64,000 nt of DNA. Origin: JBBQZU01 sp038207425 (GTDB lineage: Bacteria; Bacteroidota; Bacteroidia; Flavobacteriales_D; Cryomorphaceae). The notes beneath the pieces are model-generated. The model worked only from the letters and a program-made list of their open reading frames with translations, did no database searches and had not been told where the DNA came from. Below, piece by piece: positions 9,218 to 18,356 of this stretch. Positions within the stretch are counted from its first letter, which is position 1. Every line of letters starts with the position of its first letter. The position numbers and the translations under genes were made by a program. Location of the stretch: NCBI GenBank assembly GCA_038207425.1, contig JBBQZU010000016.1, forward strand, positions 19,926 to 83,925, given 5' to 3'.

Positions 9218-11950
9218 TCAGAAGAAGAAATTTTCTCCCTGACCCAGGTTGCGGTTCATTTCCAGCTTAAGATCCTTCAGCATGGACGATTTGATAAACA
9301 GTGCAAGGTTGAAGCTTTTCCTTTCGCCGAAAGGCACCACGCGTGCATTGAACTCCCAGCAATTTAAATCTACCACAAAAAAGAGCGTGGTAGGGGTAAG
9401 CATTTTGGTTTCAAAATCATAACCCGAATTGAAACTCACTTTGACCTTCTTCATAAATTCCAGGGTACCATTTACCTGAAGGCTCTGCCTTATTTCAAAA
9501 CTTTCCTGAATGCCAAAACCTTCAGGAAGCATGATGCTCTCGCGCATGCGGCGGGCATCAAGTGAGTACCCGAAATTGATACTCCAGGGTATTTCAAAAA
9601 CACGTACTATACTCTTTGCAGGTTCCGCAGGAAGCGGCTCCCCCGAACCGTCCTTGCCTTCCACTACTGCCTCTTCGCTGGCAGCTCTTCCGCCTTTGAA
9701 CATTTTATTGTTGAGCCCATTGGCGTTTATGGCCACATTGCCCGTTTCGAATGAGGCCAACTTGCCCGAATTGCCAAAGTAAAACCGATCGACCTTGCGG
9801 ATATTGGCTGCTGTGCCGGTGGCATTTGGCTCCGCCACAAAAGAGTATGGCTCGAAGAGTGCGCGCGCGTTGATGTTAGCGTATTTGGTAAGCTTGGTGC
9901 GTCCGTTAATATTGATGGGAGCAAGTTGCAGCGAATCGGCTGCAAAATTATAACTGGTGCCTCCGGTAAGGTTTTCAATAAGCGGCACCTTCATAAACTT
10001 GCTGGCTGTATCGTTGCGTGAAAGCATTTTCGCTTCCACGTTATTGACCAGAGTAAATGAGAGAGAACTCGCCTGGCCCGAAGGTGGTCCTCCAAAAACA
10101 GCGCCGTCATAGGGCGAGTAACTACCCAAAGTACCATTTGGGCCATAAAATCCAAATACGCGCGCATCAAAATCAGGACGGGCCGAGTAGCTCACCGATG
10201 GTGTGAGCGTATGGCGTATGGCTTTGATACGCCCTGTTCTGAATGTGTACATTCCAAAAACTTTGGTAGTGGCCGACACAGAAAGATTCCAATCATTATT
10301 GCGGTCGAATCCGGAAATGGTATCGGGTACAAAGCCCTGTATATTATCATCGAAAGTGCGGCTTATGGTGGAGAAATACCAGCGCTCATTGTAAGAAAAG
10401 CTCGGGTTTATACTTACCGGCCCTGTTTTGAGCGAGGTGGTAAGTGTAGCACCGTGGCGTACACCATTGCGGAAATTATTACGCAGGTTGTCCCAGTTAT
10501 TCAGCGCCAGCTCACTCTCATTGGCCATAAGCCTGTTTTGGAAAGCACTGGAGTAAGTAAGGCCAATTTTCTCATAGGCGCGCTGCTTGGGATTATCATT
10601 AATCAAGCCATCGAGCGGGAAGGTACGTGCGCGGTTGACGGCAAGCTCGGGAAGTATAAAATTGTATACTGCTTCCGGATTGGTGGTAGAGCCTATATTG
10701 GTGTTTTGATCATGGCCTGCATTGATGTTGAAACTCCATGGCGAGTCGTAAAACCGCTGCTGGTAGCGGATGCTGCTGCGGAAAGTATTCGAAAGGAAAT
10801 CGTTTTGGGTTGAGTTCAGGTTATTTCTGTAAATGTTGGAGCTACCCGCATTCAGTTCGGCTGAGAAGTTGGAGTTGGGCTTGGCTTTGATATCTTGTGT
10901 ATGCCGCCAACCCACATTAAAACTGCTTTCCTGGCTGTAATTAAACAATTCCTTATCGCCTTGCTTACGGACAAAATACTGAAGATTCAAATTGCCCTGA
11001 TACTTATAGCGGCGGTTGTAGTTGGTAAGATTATTCAACCCCCAGCTACCCCGTGAGTATACATCAGCCAGGATTTTATTGTCAATGTATTCGTTTATGG
11101 GGGCATAAAACCCGAAGTTATTGAGAAAGTAGCCTTGCTGCTGCCCATTGCCATAACTCGGTATTAAGATTCCGGCTTGTTTCTTTTCCGTATTCGGGAA
11201 AAAACCGAAGGGAAATGCAAGTGGTGTGGGAATGTTTCTGAGTGTGAGATAACCCGGCCCGGTTACAATCTTGTCATTTTTAATAAGCTTCATCCTTCCC
11301 ACCTTTATGCGGGTATGCGCATTAGGGTCGGCACATGGGCAAAACTCACCTTTGCGCACGTAGATTATATCACCGCCCTCCACGATTTTCACTTCCCTTC
11401 CGGTGAGCGTACCCTCTATCACTTCGGTAAATACTTTTCGCACATACGCCTTCTTCGACTTAAAATTATATTGCATATCGAACCCATCAAACTCATTGGG
11501 GCCATCTTTAAAATGGGGCAAGCCGCTCCACACACCGGCACTATCCTGCACGCCAGCCGCGGTTACGGTATAGGAGCCAAAGTCGTACTCGATATAGGCG
11601 GCTTGCAGGGTAATGGTTCCGTAGGTTACCATAGCATCGCCGTAGAGATATACCTTTTTGTTTATCACGTCGTTGTCTATTGAGTCGCGCGCGTCATATA
11701 CTATCTCGGTAGCTATTGGCGATTTGTATTGAGGGCCTTTCGGTAAAGTATCGGTGGCAATGGTGTCGGCTTCCATCACAACCAATGGCTGGAGGAGAGT
11801 ATCGGCGGCAGCTTTTTCCGGCAAGGTTTGTGCAAGCACCGGCACGGCGTTTATGAACACCAATACAAGGATAAAACACCCAAATAGTGTTGTACAAGCT
11901 GGGCGCTTATGTTTAATTTTACTGATTGCCAGATAAAGATTAAAGTCCAA
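9218..11950 (-). CDS. lptD: LptD-like LPS-assembly outer-membrane protein
   Basis: About 910-residue outer-membrane protein: an N-terminal hydrophobic segment ending NAVPVLAQ, an OstA-like periplasmic domain (INKKVYLYGDAMVTYGTITL), a CPCADP cysteine pair, the conserved LptD stretch RNIPTPLAFPFGFFPN, then a long beta-barrel region rich in alternating aromatic strands. It inserts LPS into the outer leaflet. Start problem: the only conventional start is TTG at 11950, which falls inside a good -7 box (11948-11955). The next in-frame candidate giving a textbook signal peptide (KHKRPACTTLFGCFILVLV) is a rare ATT codon, so the start is uncertain. Divergent from the amidase gene. Confidence 0.88.
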   Translation of the reverse strand: MDFNLYLAISKIKHKRPACTTLFGCFILVLVFINAVPVLAQTLPEKAAADTLLQPLVVMEADTIATDTLPKGPQYKSPIATEIVYDARDSIDNDVINKKVYLYGDAMVTYGTITLQAAYIEYDFGSYTVTAAGVQDSAGVWSGLPHFKDGPNEFDGFDMQYNFKSKKAYVRKVFTEVIEGTLTGREVKIVEGGDIIYVRKGEFCPCADPNAHTRIKVGRMKLIKNDKIVTGPGYLTLRNIPTPLAFPFGFFPNTEKKQAGILIPSYGNGQQQGYFLNNFGFYAPINEYIDNKILADVYSRGSWGLNNLTNYNRRYKYQGNLNLQYFVRKQGDKELFNYSQESSFNVGWRHTQDIKAKPNSNFSAELNAGSSNIYRNNLNSTQNDFLSNTFRSSIRYQQRFYDSPWSFNINAGHDQNTNIGSTTNPEAVYNFILPELAVNRARTFPLDGLINDNPKQRAYEKIGLTYSSAFQNRLMANESELALNNWDNLRNNFRNGVRHGATLTTSLKTGPVSINPSFSYNERWYFSTISRTFDDNIQGFVPDTISGFDRNNDWNLSVSATTKVFGMYTFRTGRIKAIRHTLTPSVSYSARPDFDARVFGFYGPNGTLGSYSPYDGAVFGGPPSGQASSLSFTLVNNVEAKMLSRNDTASKFMKVPLIENLTGGTSYNFAADSLQLAPININGRTKLTKYANINARALFEPYSFVAEPNATGTAANIRKVDRFYFGNSGKLASFETGNVAINANGLNNKMFKGGRAASEEAVVEGKDGSGEPLPAEPAKSIVRVFEIPWSINFGYSLDARRMRESIMLPEGFGIQESFEIRQSLQVNGTLEFMKKVKVSFNSGYDFETKMLTPTTLFFVVDLNCWEFNARVVPFGERKSFNLALFIKSSMLKDLKLEMNRNLGQGENFFF

Positions 11951-11976
11951 AACTAAGTAATTAGCAAGGGAAACAA
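11948..11976 (-). promoter_or_regulatory. Promoter of lptD (TTG-N18-TAGTTTTG on minus)
   Basis: On the minus strand, TTG (11976-11974) is followed after 18 bases by TAGTTTTG (11955-11948), matching the Bacteroidota -33/-7 architecture. The predicted transcription start near 11941-11944 lies downstream of the annotated TTG start of lptD. Confidence 0.5.
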
Positions 11977-13208
11977 TGGGCGCAAAGATGCATTATATCA
12001 AAACAACAAATTGGCGCTTGTGGGCGCTTTTCATTGTAGCAATAGCTACAGGGCTGCTCGTGCTTACATCAACCATGCCAAAAACAGGCGCTGCAAAGGG
12101 AAAAATGCGCGTGGTAATTGATGCCGGACACGGTGGTAAGGACCCCGGAAATCTGGGTACAGGCAGATATAAAGTAACCGAAAAAACAGTTGCACTCAAC
12201 GTGGCAAAGCAGGTAGGCGACTATATAAAAAATGCCTACCCCGATGTAGAAGTGCTTTATACCCGCGATACCGATGTATTTGTGCCACTGCACGAGCGCA
12301 CCAAATTTGCCAATTCCAAAAACGCTGATTTATTCATTTCCATCCATTGCGATGCCTTTACCCGGGAGAGCGCCAAAGGCTGTGGCTCGTACGTAATGGG
12401 TGCGGCAAAAACCGATGCCAACCTGCGCATGGCGCAGCGCGAGAATCAATCAATACTGCTTGAGGACGACCGCGATAAAAATTACGGCGACTTTGACCCA
12501 AATTCACCCGAAGGGCTTATAGAGCTTAGCTTACGCCAAAATGCACATATACATCAGAGCCTTAAATTTGCGAAAAAGGTACAGGACCAAATGCGCACCC
12601 GCTTGGGCCGTGAGGACAGGGGAGTGAAGCAGGCACCTTTTTGGGTTATATCATTCACCACCATGCCGAGTATCCTTATCGAATTGGGCTTCCTCACGAA
12701 TAAAGAAGAAGAAGAATTTTTGGTAGGCACCCAGGGACAGGAATACATCAGCTCGGCGATATACCGCGCATTTAAAGAGTACAAAACAGAGCTTGAAAAC
12801 ATTGAATCAACTCTTAACTCTACCGGCAAACCGACTGAAAGCAAACCCGCAACGACCAAACCGGCCACTCCGGGCGAACCTGCAAAAACCATTGCAGCCC
12901 CCGTTGCCACAGGCAAAAATGGCGTGGTATTCAAAGTACAGCTTCTCTCATCATCCAAACAGCTTGAATTGAAGCCCGAAAATTTTGACGGACTTGATAA
13001 CGTAGAAGAATACCGAGATAACGAAATGTATAAATATCTTTGGGGCGCGGCCGATGATTATGAAGCCGCAAAAAACTTGCAGAAAACCGTGCGCAACACA
13101 GGATACAAAGGAGCGTTTGTGGTAGCATTCGATGCTGATAAAAAGCGAATTCCACTTGATGAAGCCATTAAAAAATCTGCCGCAGCAACGCAACAGACTA
13201 CACCGTGA
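11976..13208 (+). CDS. N-acetylmuramoyl-L-alanine amidase (Amidase_3) with C-terminal SPOR-like domain
   Basis: Cleaves the amide between MurNAc and the stem peptide of peptidoglycan. Seen: an N-terminal membrane anchor/signal (LWALFIVAIATGLLVLTS), the catalytic domain opening with VVIDAGHGGKDPG (zinc histidine), a second zinc histidine in FISIHCDA, and the catalytic glutamate in PSILIELGFLTN. After a proline/threonine-rich linker (about residues 280-310) comes a C-terminal segment (FKVQLLSSSK...GAFVVAFDADKKR) with the pattern of a SPOR peptidoglycan-binding domain. It overlaps the following MCE gene by 4 bp, so they are translationally coupled. Confidence 0.93.
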   Translation: MGAKMHYIKTTNWRLWALFIVAIATGLLVLTSTMPKTGAAKGKMRVVIDAGHGGKDPGNLGTGRYKVTEKTVALNVAKQVGDYIKNAYPDVEVLYTRDTDVFVPLHERTKFANSKNADLFISIHCDAFTRESAKGCGSYVMGAAKTDANLRMAQRENQSILLEDDRDKNYGDFDPNSPEGLIELSLRQNAHIHQSLKFAKKVQDQMRTRLGREDRGVKQAPFWVISFTTMPSILIELGFLTNKEEEEFLVGTQGQEYISSAIYRAFKEYKTELENIESTLNSTGKPTESKPATTKPATPGEPAKTIAAPVATGKNGVVFKVQLLSSSKQLELKPENFDGLDNVEEYRDNEMYKYLWGAADDYEAAKNLQKTVRNTGYKGAFVVAFDADKKRIPLDEAIKKSAAATQQTTP

Positions 13209-14227
13209 AAATCCGTAAGGAAACCAAAATAGGTATTGTAGTAGTAGCAGCCATTTTGCTGCTCTATATCGGAGTCAACTTTCTGAAAGGCGTGCATGTA
13301 TTCAATAAGCCCGTGGTGCACTATGGCATTTACGAAAGGGTAAACGGCCTGCAGGCATCAAACCCGGTAGTAGTGAAAGGGTATAAAATTGGCCAGGTGC
13401 GCTCAGTAGATTTGATAGATGGAGGCCGAGGCGGGCTTCTGGTTACCATGACCATTTATGAAGAGGTAGAAATACCCAAAGATTCGCGTGCATCGCTCAA
13501 AAGTGCCGACTTGCTGGGCAGTATGCAGATTGATATAAAGCTGGGCCAAAGTGCTATCATGGCACAGAGCGGCGATACCCTTACCCCATCAGTAGAAGGC
13601 GACCTGGTTGACGAAGTAAATGCGCAGCTTCGCCCCATAAAATTGAAAGCAGAAAGTTTAATTTCATCTGTTGACTCGGTGATAAAAGTTATTGAAGTGA
13701 TTCTTAACCCCCAATCACAACAAAACCTAATTGAAAGCTTCAATGGAATAAACAACGCCATAGCCAGCCTGGAGCGCACCGCTTTCAGAATTGACGATAT
13801 GGTGAAAGAAGAAAAGGACCGTTTAAGCTCCATCCTTAAAAATATTGACAATATAACCAGGGTGATGAGCGAAAACAGTGCAAATCTTACCCAAATACTT
13901 GAAAATTTCTCGGCCATTAGCGACAACCTCGCTAAAGCCGATATAGCGCGCACCATTAACTCGGCAAATGAGGCCTTGAGCGAAATGAAAACGGTGGTAG
14001 ACAAAATAAACAGCGGTGAAGGATCGCTCGGGCTTCTGATAAAAGACGATAAGCTCTATAAAAATCTCGCCAGTGCATCTGACAATCTCGACCTGCTCAT
14101 GGAAGATATGAGGGTAAATCCGAACAGATACATACAATTATCTGTTTTCGGTAAGAAGACTAAAAAAGTGGAACTCTCGAAAAGCGAAATGGAGCAACTC
14201 AAAGAATACATCAACTCAGGAAAATAA
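13205..14227 (+). CDS. MlaD/MCE-family lipid-transport protein
   Basis: 340 residues. One N-terminal transmembrane anchor (KIGIVVVAAILLLYIGVNFL) is followed by a single MCE domain (GLQASNPVVVKGYKIGQV) and a long helical C-terminal part with coiled-coil character. MCE proteins form hexameric rings that shuttle phospholipids between membranes. It starts at a GTG overlapping the amidase stop. The cognate ATPase and permease (MlaF/MlaE) are not in the window. Grouped with LptA/LptD-like and amidase genes it suggests an envelope-maintenance cluster. Confidence 0.9.
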   Translation: MKIRKETKIGIVVVAAILLLYIGVNFLKGVHVFNKPVVHYGIYERVNGLQASNPVVVKGYKIGQVRSVDLIDGGRGGLLVTMTIYEEVEIPKDSRASLKSADLLGSMQIDIKLGQSAIMAQSGDTLTPSVEGDLVDEVNAQLRPIKLKAESLISSVDSVIKVIEVILNPQSQQNLIESFNGINNAIASLERTAFRIDDMVKEEKDRLSSILKNIDNITRVMSENSANLTQILENFSAISDNLAKADIARTINSANEALSEMKTVVDKINSGEGSLGLLIKDDKLYKNLASASDNLDLLMEDMRVNPNRYIQLSVFGKKTKKVELSKSEMEQLKEYINSGK

Positions 14228-14233
14228 GCTGCT

Positions 14234-15559
14234 ATGGGTTTACCAAACATTATATTCCTCATTATACTCATCGCAGCAGGGGGAGCCTTTGCCTGGCAGG
14301 TGCGCAAGATAAGACGCAATATTATGCTGGGGCGAAAAACCGAGCGCAATGACCGCCCCGGCGAGCGCCTGTCAGTAATGGCAAGAGTAGCACTGGGCCA
14401 GTCAAAAATGGTGGTACGTCCACTGGCCGGGGTGATGCACATCTTCATCTACGTAGGCTTTGTGATAATAAATATTGAAGTGCTCGAAATCGTTATAGAC
14501 GGGGTATTCGGCACACACAGGATTTTTGCTCCACTCGGTGGATTTTATGATTTTCTCATAGGCAGTTTTGAAATACTTGCATTGCTGGTATTTGTGGCCT
14601 GTGTGGTATTTCTGGCAAGGCGAAACGTAGCCAATATACGCCGCTTCAGAATGCCCGAGCTCAAAGGCTGGCCTAAGAATGATGCCAATATTATCCTTAT
14701 TGTAGAGATCGTTCTCATGGGAGCATTTCTCACCATGAACGCTACCGACTACCTCCTGCAGCAACGCGGCGACCCTTACTATCAGGTGGCGGGTTCATAT
14801 CCCGTAAGCAGCCTTATCGCTCCCCTCTTCAACGAACTTACCAACGACGGTCTCATAGCAGTAGAGCGCAGCATGTGGTGGCTACACATTATCGGCATTC
14901 TTCTCTTTCTCAATTACCTGCCTAAGTCAAAGCATTTCCATATTATACTCTCCTTCCCCAACGTGTATTACAGCAACCTGAACGCAAAAGGGCAGATGAG
15001 CAATATGGACCGCGTGACGCAGGAAGTAAAGCTTATGATGGATCCCGACGCCGATCCATACGCTGCGCTACCTGCTGGAAATGAAGAAACCATGCCCGAA
15101 AAATTCGGCGCCCGCGACGTGACCGACCTCACCTGGAAAAACCTGATGGATGCCTACTCCTGCACAGAATGCGGCCGTTGCACAGCAGAGTGTCCGGCAA
15201 GCATTACAGGAAAAAAGCTCTCACCGCGAAAAATCATGATGGATACCCGCGACCGTCTCGAAGAAGTAGGCCGGAATATAGACAAGCACGGCCCCGCTCA
15301 CGACGATGGAAAGTCATTGCTACGCGACTATATAAGCGAAGAAGAACTCTGGGCTTGTACCACCTGCAACGCCTGCGTAGAAGCCTGCCCTGTGAATATC
15401 AGTCCGCTCGAAATCATAGTGGATCTGCGCCGCTACCTCGTAATGGAAGAATCAAAGTCGCCCACAGAACTTACAGGCATGTACAACAATATTGAAAACA
15501 ACGGCGCCCCTTGGGCATTTGCACAGGCCGACCGCCTGAAATGGGCCGACGAAGTATAA
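14234..15559 (+). CDS. Membrane-bound 4Fe-4S dicluster protein (HdrC-like)
   Basis: 441 residues. The N-terminal half has several hydrophobic helices (NIIFLIILIAAGGAFAW; HIFIYVGFVIINIEVLEIV and others) like a NarI/HdrE-type membrane module. The C-terminal half holds two ferredoxin-type clusters, CTECGRCTAECP at about residue 310 and CTTCNACVEACP at about residue 376. It should relay electrons between a soluble partner and the membrane quinone pool. The HdrB-like gene follows after 19 bp and is the obvious partner. The physiological electron donor cannot be named from this window. Confidence 0.85.
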   Translation: MGLPNIIFLIILIAAGGAFAWQVRKIRRNIMLGRKTERNDRPGERLSVMARVALGQSKMVVRPLAGVMHIFIYVGFVIINIEVLEIVIDGVFGTHRIFAPLGGFYDFLIGSFEILALLVFVACVVFLARRNVANIRRFRMPELKGWPKNDANIILIVEIVLMGAFLTMNATDYLLQQRGDPYYQVAGSYPVSSLIAPLFNELTNDGLIAVERSMWWLHIIGILLFLNYLPKSKHFHIILSFPNVYYSNLNAKGQMSNMDRVTQEVKLMMDPDADPYAALPAGNEETMPEKFGARDVTDLTWKNLMDAYSCTECGRCTAECPASITGKKLSPRKIMMDTRDRLEEVGRNIDKHGPAHDDGKSLLRDYISEEELWACTTCNACVEACPVNISPLEIIVDLRRYLVMEESKSPTELTGMYNNIENNGAPWAFAQADRLKWADEV

Positions 15560-15578
15560 CCACACAAGAACATTTGCC

Positions 15579-16373
15579 ATGAGCGAACCAATGAAAGTAC
15601 CCACAATGGCCGAAATGCTCGCAGCAGGCGAAGTACCCGAAGTGCTCTTCTGGGTGGGCTGCGCCGGCAGCTTTGACGATAGGGCAAAAAAAATTACCAA
15701 AGCGATTGTGAAAATTTTGAACAAAGCCGAAGTGTCATTTGCCGTGCTGGGCGCTGAAGAAAGTTGCACAGGAGACCCAGCCAAGCGCGCAGGCAACGAA
15801 TTTCTATTCCAGATGCAGGCCATGATGAACATACAAGTACTCAATGGCTACGAAGTGAAAAAAATTGTAACGGGCTGTCCCCACTGCTTCAACACACTCA
15901 AAAACGAATACCCTGCACTCGGCGGGAATTATGAAGTATTGCACCATACCCAGTTTATTCAGGGACTCATTAACGAAGGCAAGTTGCTGATAGAAGGCGG
16001 CAGTGCTTTCAAAGGCAAAAGAATCACCTTTCACGATCCCTGCTACCTGGGCCGCGGAAATGGTGAGTATGAAGCGCCCCGCGCCCTGCTTGAAAAGCTC
16101 GATGCCGAACTGGTAGAAATGCGCCGCTGCAAAACCAAAGGCCTCTGCTGTGGTGCCGGTGGAGCACAAATGTTTAAGGAAGCCGAGCACGGCAATAAAG
16201 AAATAAATGTGGAGCGTACCGAAGAAGCACTCGAAAACAAACCGCAAATAATCGCCACAGGCTGCCCCTTCTGCAATACCATGATGACCGACGGGGTAAA
16301 GAATTTCAACAAAGAACACGAAACCCGCGTGCTCGATGTAGCCGAACTTATAGCACAAGCTGCCGACCTATGA
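15579..16373 (+). CDS. (Fe-S)-binding protein with CCG domains (HdrB-like)
   Basis: 264 residues carrying two cysteine-rich CCG modules: an N-terminal one (FWVGCAGSFDDRAKKI, later TGCPHCFNTLKNEYP) and a C-terminal one (HDPCYLGRGNGEYEAPR, GLCCGAGGAQMF, then TGCPFCNTMMTDGVK). In HdrB and glycolate-oxidase GlcF relatives these bind Fe-S clusters used in disulfide or quinone chemistry. It sits between the dicluster protein and a conserved small protein whose start overlaps its stop by 4 bp, forming one operon with the MCE and amidase genes. Confidence 0.87.
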   Translation: MSEPMKVPTMAEMLAAGEVPEVLFWVGCAGSFDDRAKKITKAIVKILNKAEVSFAVLGAEESCTGDPAKRAGNEFLFQMQAMMNIQVLNGYEVKKIVTGCPHCFNTLKNEYPALGGNYEVLHHTQFIQGLINEGKLLIEGGSAFKGKRITFHDPCYLGRGNGEYEAPRALLEKLDAELVEMRRCKTKGLCCGAGGAQMFKEAEHGNKEINVERTEEALENKPQIIATGCPFCNTMMTDGVKNFNKEHETRVLDVAELIAQAADL

Positions 16374-16879
16374 TGCCACATTCCGCCATACAGAAACCCG
16401 ACCTGCCCACCCATATGCACCCCACGGCGCGGGTATGGGTGTATCAAAGCAGCCGCGTCTTTACCAACGAAGAGCTCGCGTGGCTGCATACTGCCTGCGA
16501 CACTTTCGTGAAAAACTGGAAAGCCCACAGCACAGAGCTGCTCACCGACTACCGTATTTTGTACAACCGATTTATATGTCTTTTTGTGGACGAAAGCCGT
16601 CATGGTGCATCAGGTTGCAGCATTGATGGCTCAGTGCGGTTTATATTAAGCGCAGAGCAGAAGCTCGGCATATCGCTTACCAACCGCATGGAAGTGGCCA
16701 CCCTTTCGGGAAATGAAGTGACAACCTTTAACCTGCACGACATCTCCAAACTGATCAAAGAAGGAAGTATTACCTCTGAAACGATGGTATTCGACAACCT
16801 TGTGGCAAATCTGCAAGACATGCAAGGCCGATGGATACTGCCCATCAGCGAAAGCTGGCATCGGCAAATGATCAGGTAG
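16370..16879 (+). CDS. Conserved Bacteroidota protein of unknown function (often mislabelled ABC transporter ATPase)
   Basis: 169 residues, soluble, no signal peptide and no Walker motifs, so an ATPase label found on relatives would not be supported here. Recognisable family blocks are RVWVYQSSRVFTNEE near the N-terminus and IDGSVRFILSAEQKLGISLTNR in the centre. It overlaps the HdrB-like gene by 4 bp and so belongs to the Fe-S operon. It converges on a Crp/Fnr gene 7 bp away. Function unknown. Confidence 0.75.
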   Translation: MMPHSAIQKPDLPTHMHPTARVWVYQSSRVFTNEELAWLHTACDTFVKNWKAHSTELLTDYRILYNRFICLFVDESRHGASGCSIDGSVRFILSAEQKLGISLTNRMEVATLSGNEVTTFNLHDISKLIKEGSITSETMVFDNLVANLQDMQGRWILPISESWHRQMIR

Positions 16880-16886
16880 AGGTGGT

Positions 16887-17564
16887 TTATTTTATTTGAG
16901 TCGCATCCCTCACCAGGATTTTGCCCCGCTCGAAATATATCTGATTTTCTTCTCTGAGTTTATTGAGTACTTCACTCACTGTTTGGCGCGAAGTACCCGT
17001 AAGTTTCGCAATATCACTGTGGGTCAGACGCGTTTTTATCAGCGTTTCAGTGCCAATGGGCTTGCCCTTATAGGCTGCAGCGTCTTTCAGAAATTCTACT
17101 ACACGGGTGCGCGCATCCCTAAAAGTCAGTAATTCAATTTTTCGCTCAAGCCGCACCAGCCGAAGGCCCATCCACTTGATGATGCGCATACTCATATCGG
17201 CTTCAGTATGCATGAGGTTCATTACCTCATCCATATGAATCTGACAAAGAGCGGTATCGTTGTCCATGCTTTCGGCAAAGTCGCGCCTGATATCTTCACC
17301 GGCTAGTGCCAACTCGCCGAATACTTCACCCTCACTAAGAATTGCCTTGGTTACTTCTTCGCCTGTATCGAGATGCCGACCTATGCGCACCCTTCCGCTG
17401 AGGATAATGTAAATATAGCGAGCCGGGTCATCTTTAAGATAAATCAGATCTCCTACCTTGTAAGTACGGGGCTTTGTAAGCGCTTCACTTTCCTTAGACT
17501 TCAGCGGACAGAGCCTTCCAAAAAGGTTTATGCCCTCCAGATACCACATTGCGTGCGTGTTCAT
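16887..17564 (-). CDS. Crp/Fnr-family transcriptional regulator
   Basis: 225 residues: cyclic-nucleotide-binding-type domain (GDLIYLKDDPARYIYIILSGRVRIGRHL; LSEGEVFGELALAGE) followed by a Crp helix-turn-helix (LTHSDIAKLTGTSRQTVSEVLNKL). The FGELAL block is close to that of true cNMP binders, but the downstream arginine expected for cAMP is not evident, so the ligand is unknown. It is transcribed alone, convergent with the Fe-S operon. Confidence 0.93.
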   Translation of the reverse strand: MNTHAMWYLEGINLFGRLCPLKSKESEALTKPRTYKVGDLIYLKDDPARYIYIILSGRVRIGRHLDTGEEVTKAILSEGEVFGELALAGEDIRRDFAESMDNDTALCQIHMDEVMNLMHTEADMSMRIIKWMGLRLVRLERKIELLTFRDARTRVVEFLKDAAAYKGKPIGTETLIKTRLTHSDIAKLTGTSRQTVSEVLNKLREENQIYFERGKILVRDATQIK

Positions 17565-17726
17565 AGGGCGTAAAAATACATAATAGCACGGCTGATTCTT
17601 ATCCAGTGTTCGAAATCATCTGAACCAATATTTATCCCTGCTTCAGCAGAATTATGCCGCGCTCATTTACCAACAACGGCCCCAGCGCAGATAATTCATG
17701 AAAAAAAATGCTTTGGAGAACTGGTG

Positions 17727-18356
17727 TTAAAATGTAACCGGCCAGTAAAATGAATCTCTTATCAACAGCAGGGCCAGGCCTACCACAGCCCCGGATACAA
17801 CGAGAATCCAGTCGCGGTTCTTAAAACGAAATAACTGAAAAGCCATAATAGATGCAAGAAGTACAATGACAACAATACCAATTTGCCCAACAATAGAACC
17901 TGCGCAAAAAGGGAGCAAAGGAGTGAAAAGATCGCCGCCCACTGCAGTGACTTTGCTTAGATAATTGCTTAGACCGAGCCCGTGAATCAACCCGAAAAAC
18001 GCAGCGAAGATGTAAGGCCAAAACATCTGCGCGGGCCTCTTGCCGCGGGCTATGTTGGTGGCAGCGGTAAATAGTATGGTGAGTGGCACCATCAAACCTA
18101 CCAACCTGGGATCAATCTTAAATACACCAGTACCGGCAAGTATTATGGTAGTGATAAATCCGGCGGTAAATACCAGAACAAGAATCAGAATTTGCTTCAG
18201 ATCGGTAAGCTGATACACCGCAATAAGAGCGATGATAAAAAGCATGTGAGCGTTGGCATCAAGATTCAATATATGCCATAAGCCATATTCGAAATAGGTA
18301 GAGAAACTATCCAAGATTTTGATTTTAGCCAAAGGTGGGAGAGATACAGTATTCAT
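17727..18356 (-). CDS. HupE/UreJ-like membrane protein
   Basis: 209 residues with about six hydrophobic helices. The family signature FFGLIHGLGLSNYL is present, as is the early HMLFIIALIAVY helix. HupE/UreJ proteins are proposed metal (nickel/cobalt) permeases; no hydrogenase, urease or other nickel gene is nearby, so the substrate here is unknown. It ends with a conserved aromatic tail. The ATG at 18356 is the only plausible start. Confidence 0.8.
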   Translation of the reverse strand: MNTVSLPPLAKIKILDSFSTYFEYGLWHILNLDANAHMLFIIALIAVYQLTDLKQILILVLVFTAGFITTIILAGTGVFKIDPRLVGLMVPLTILFTAATNIARGKRPAQMFWPYIFAAFFGLIHGLGLSNYLSKVTAVGGDLFTPLLPFCAGSIVGQIGIVVIVLLASIMAFQLFRFKNRDWILVVSGAVVGLALLLIRDSFYWPVTF

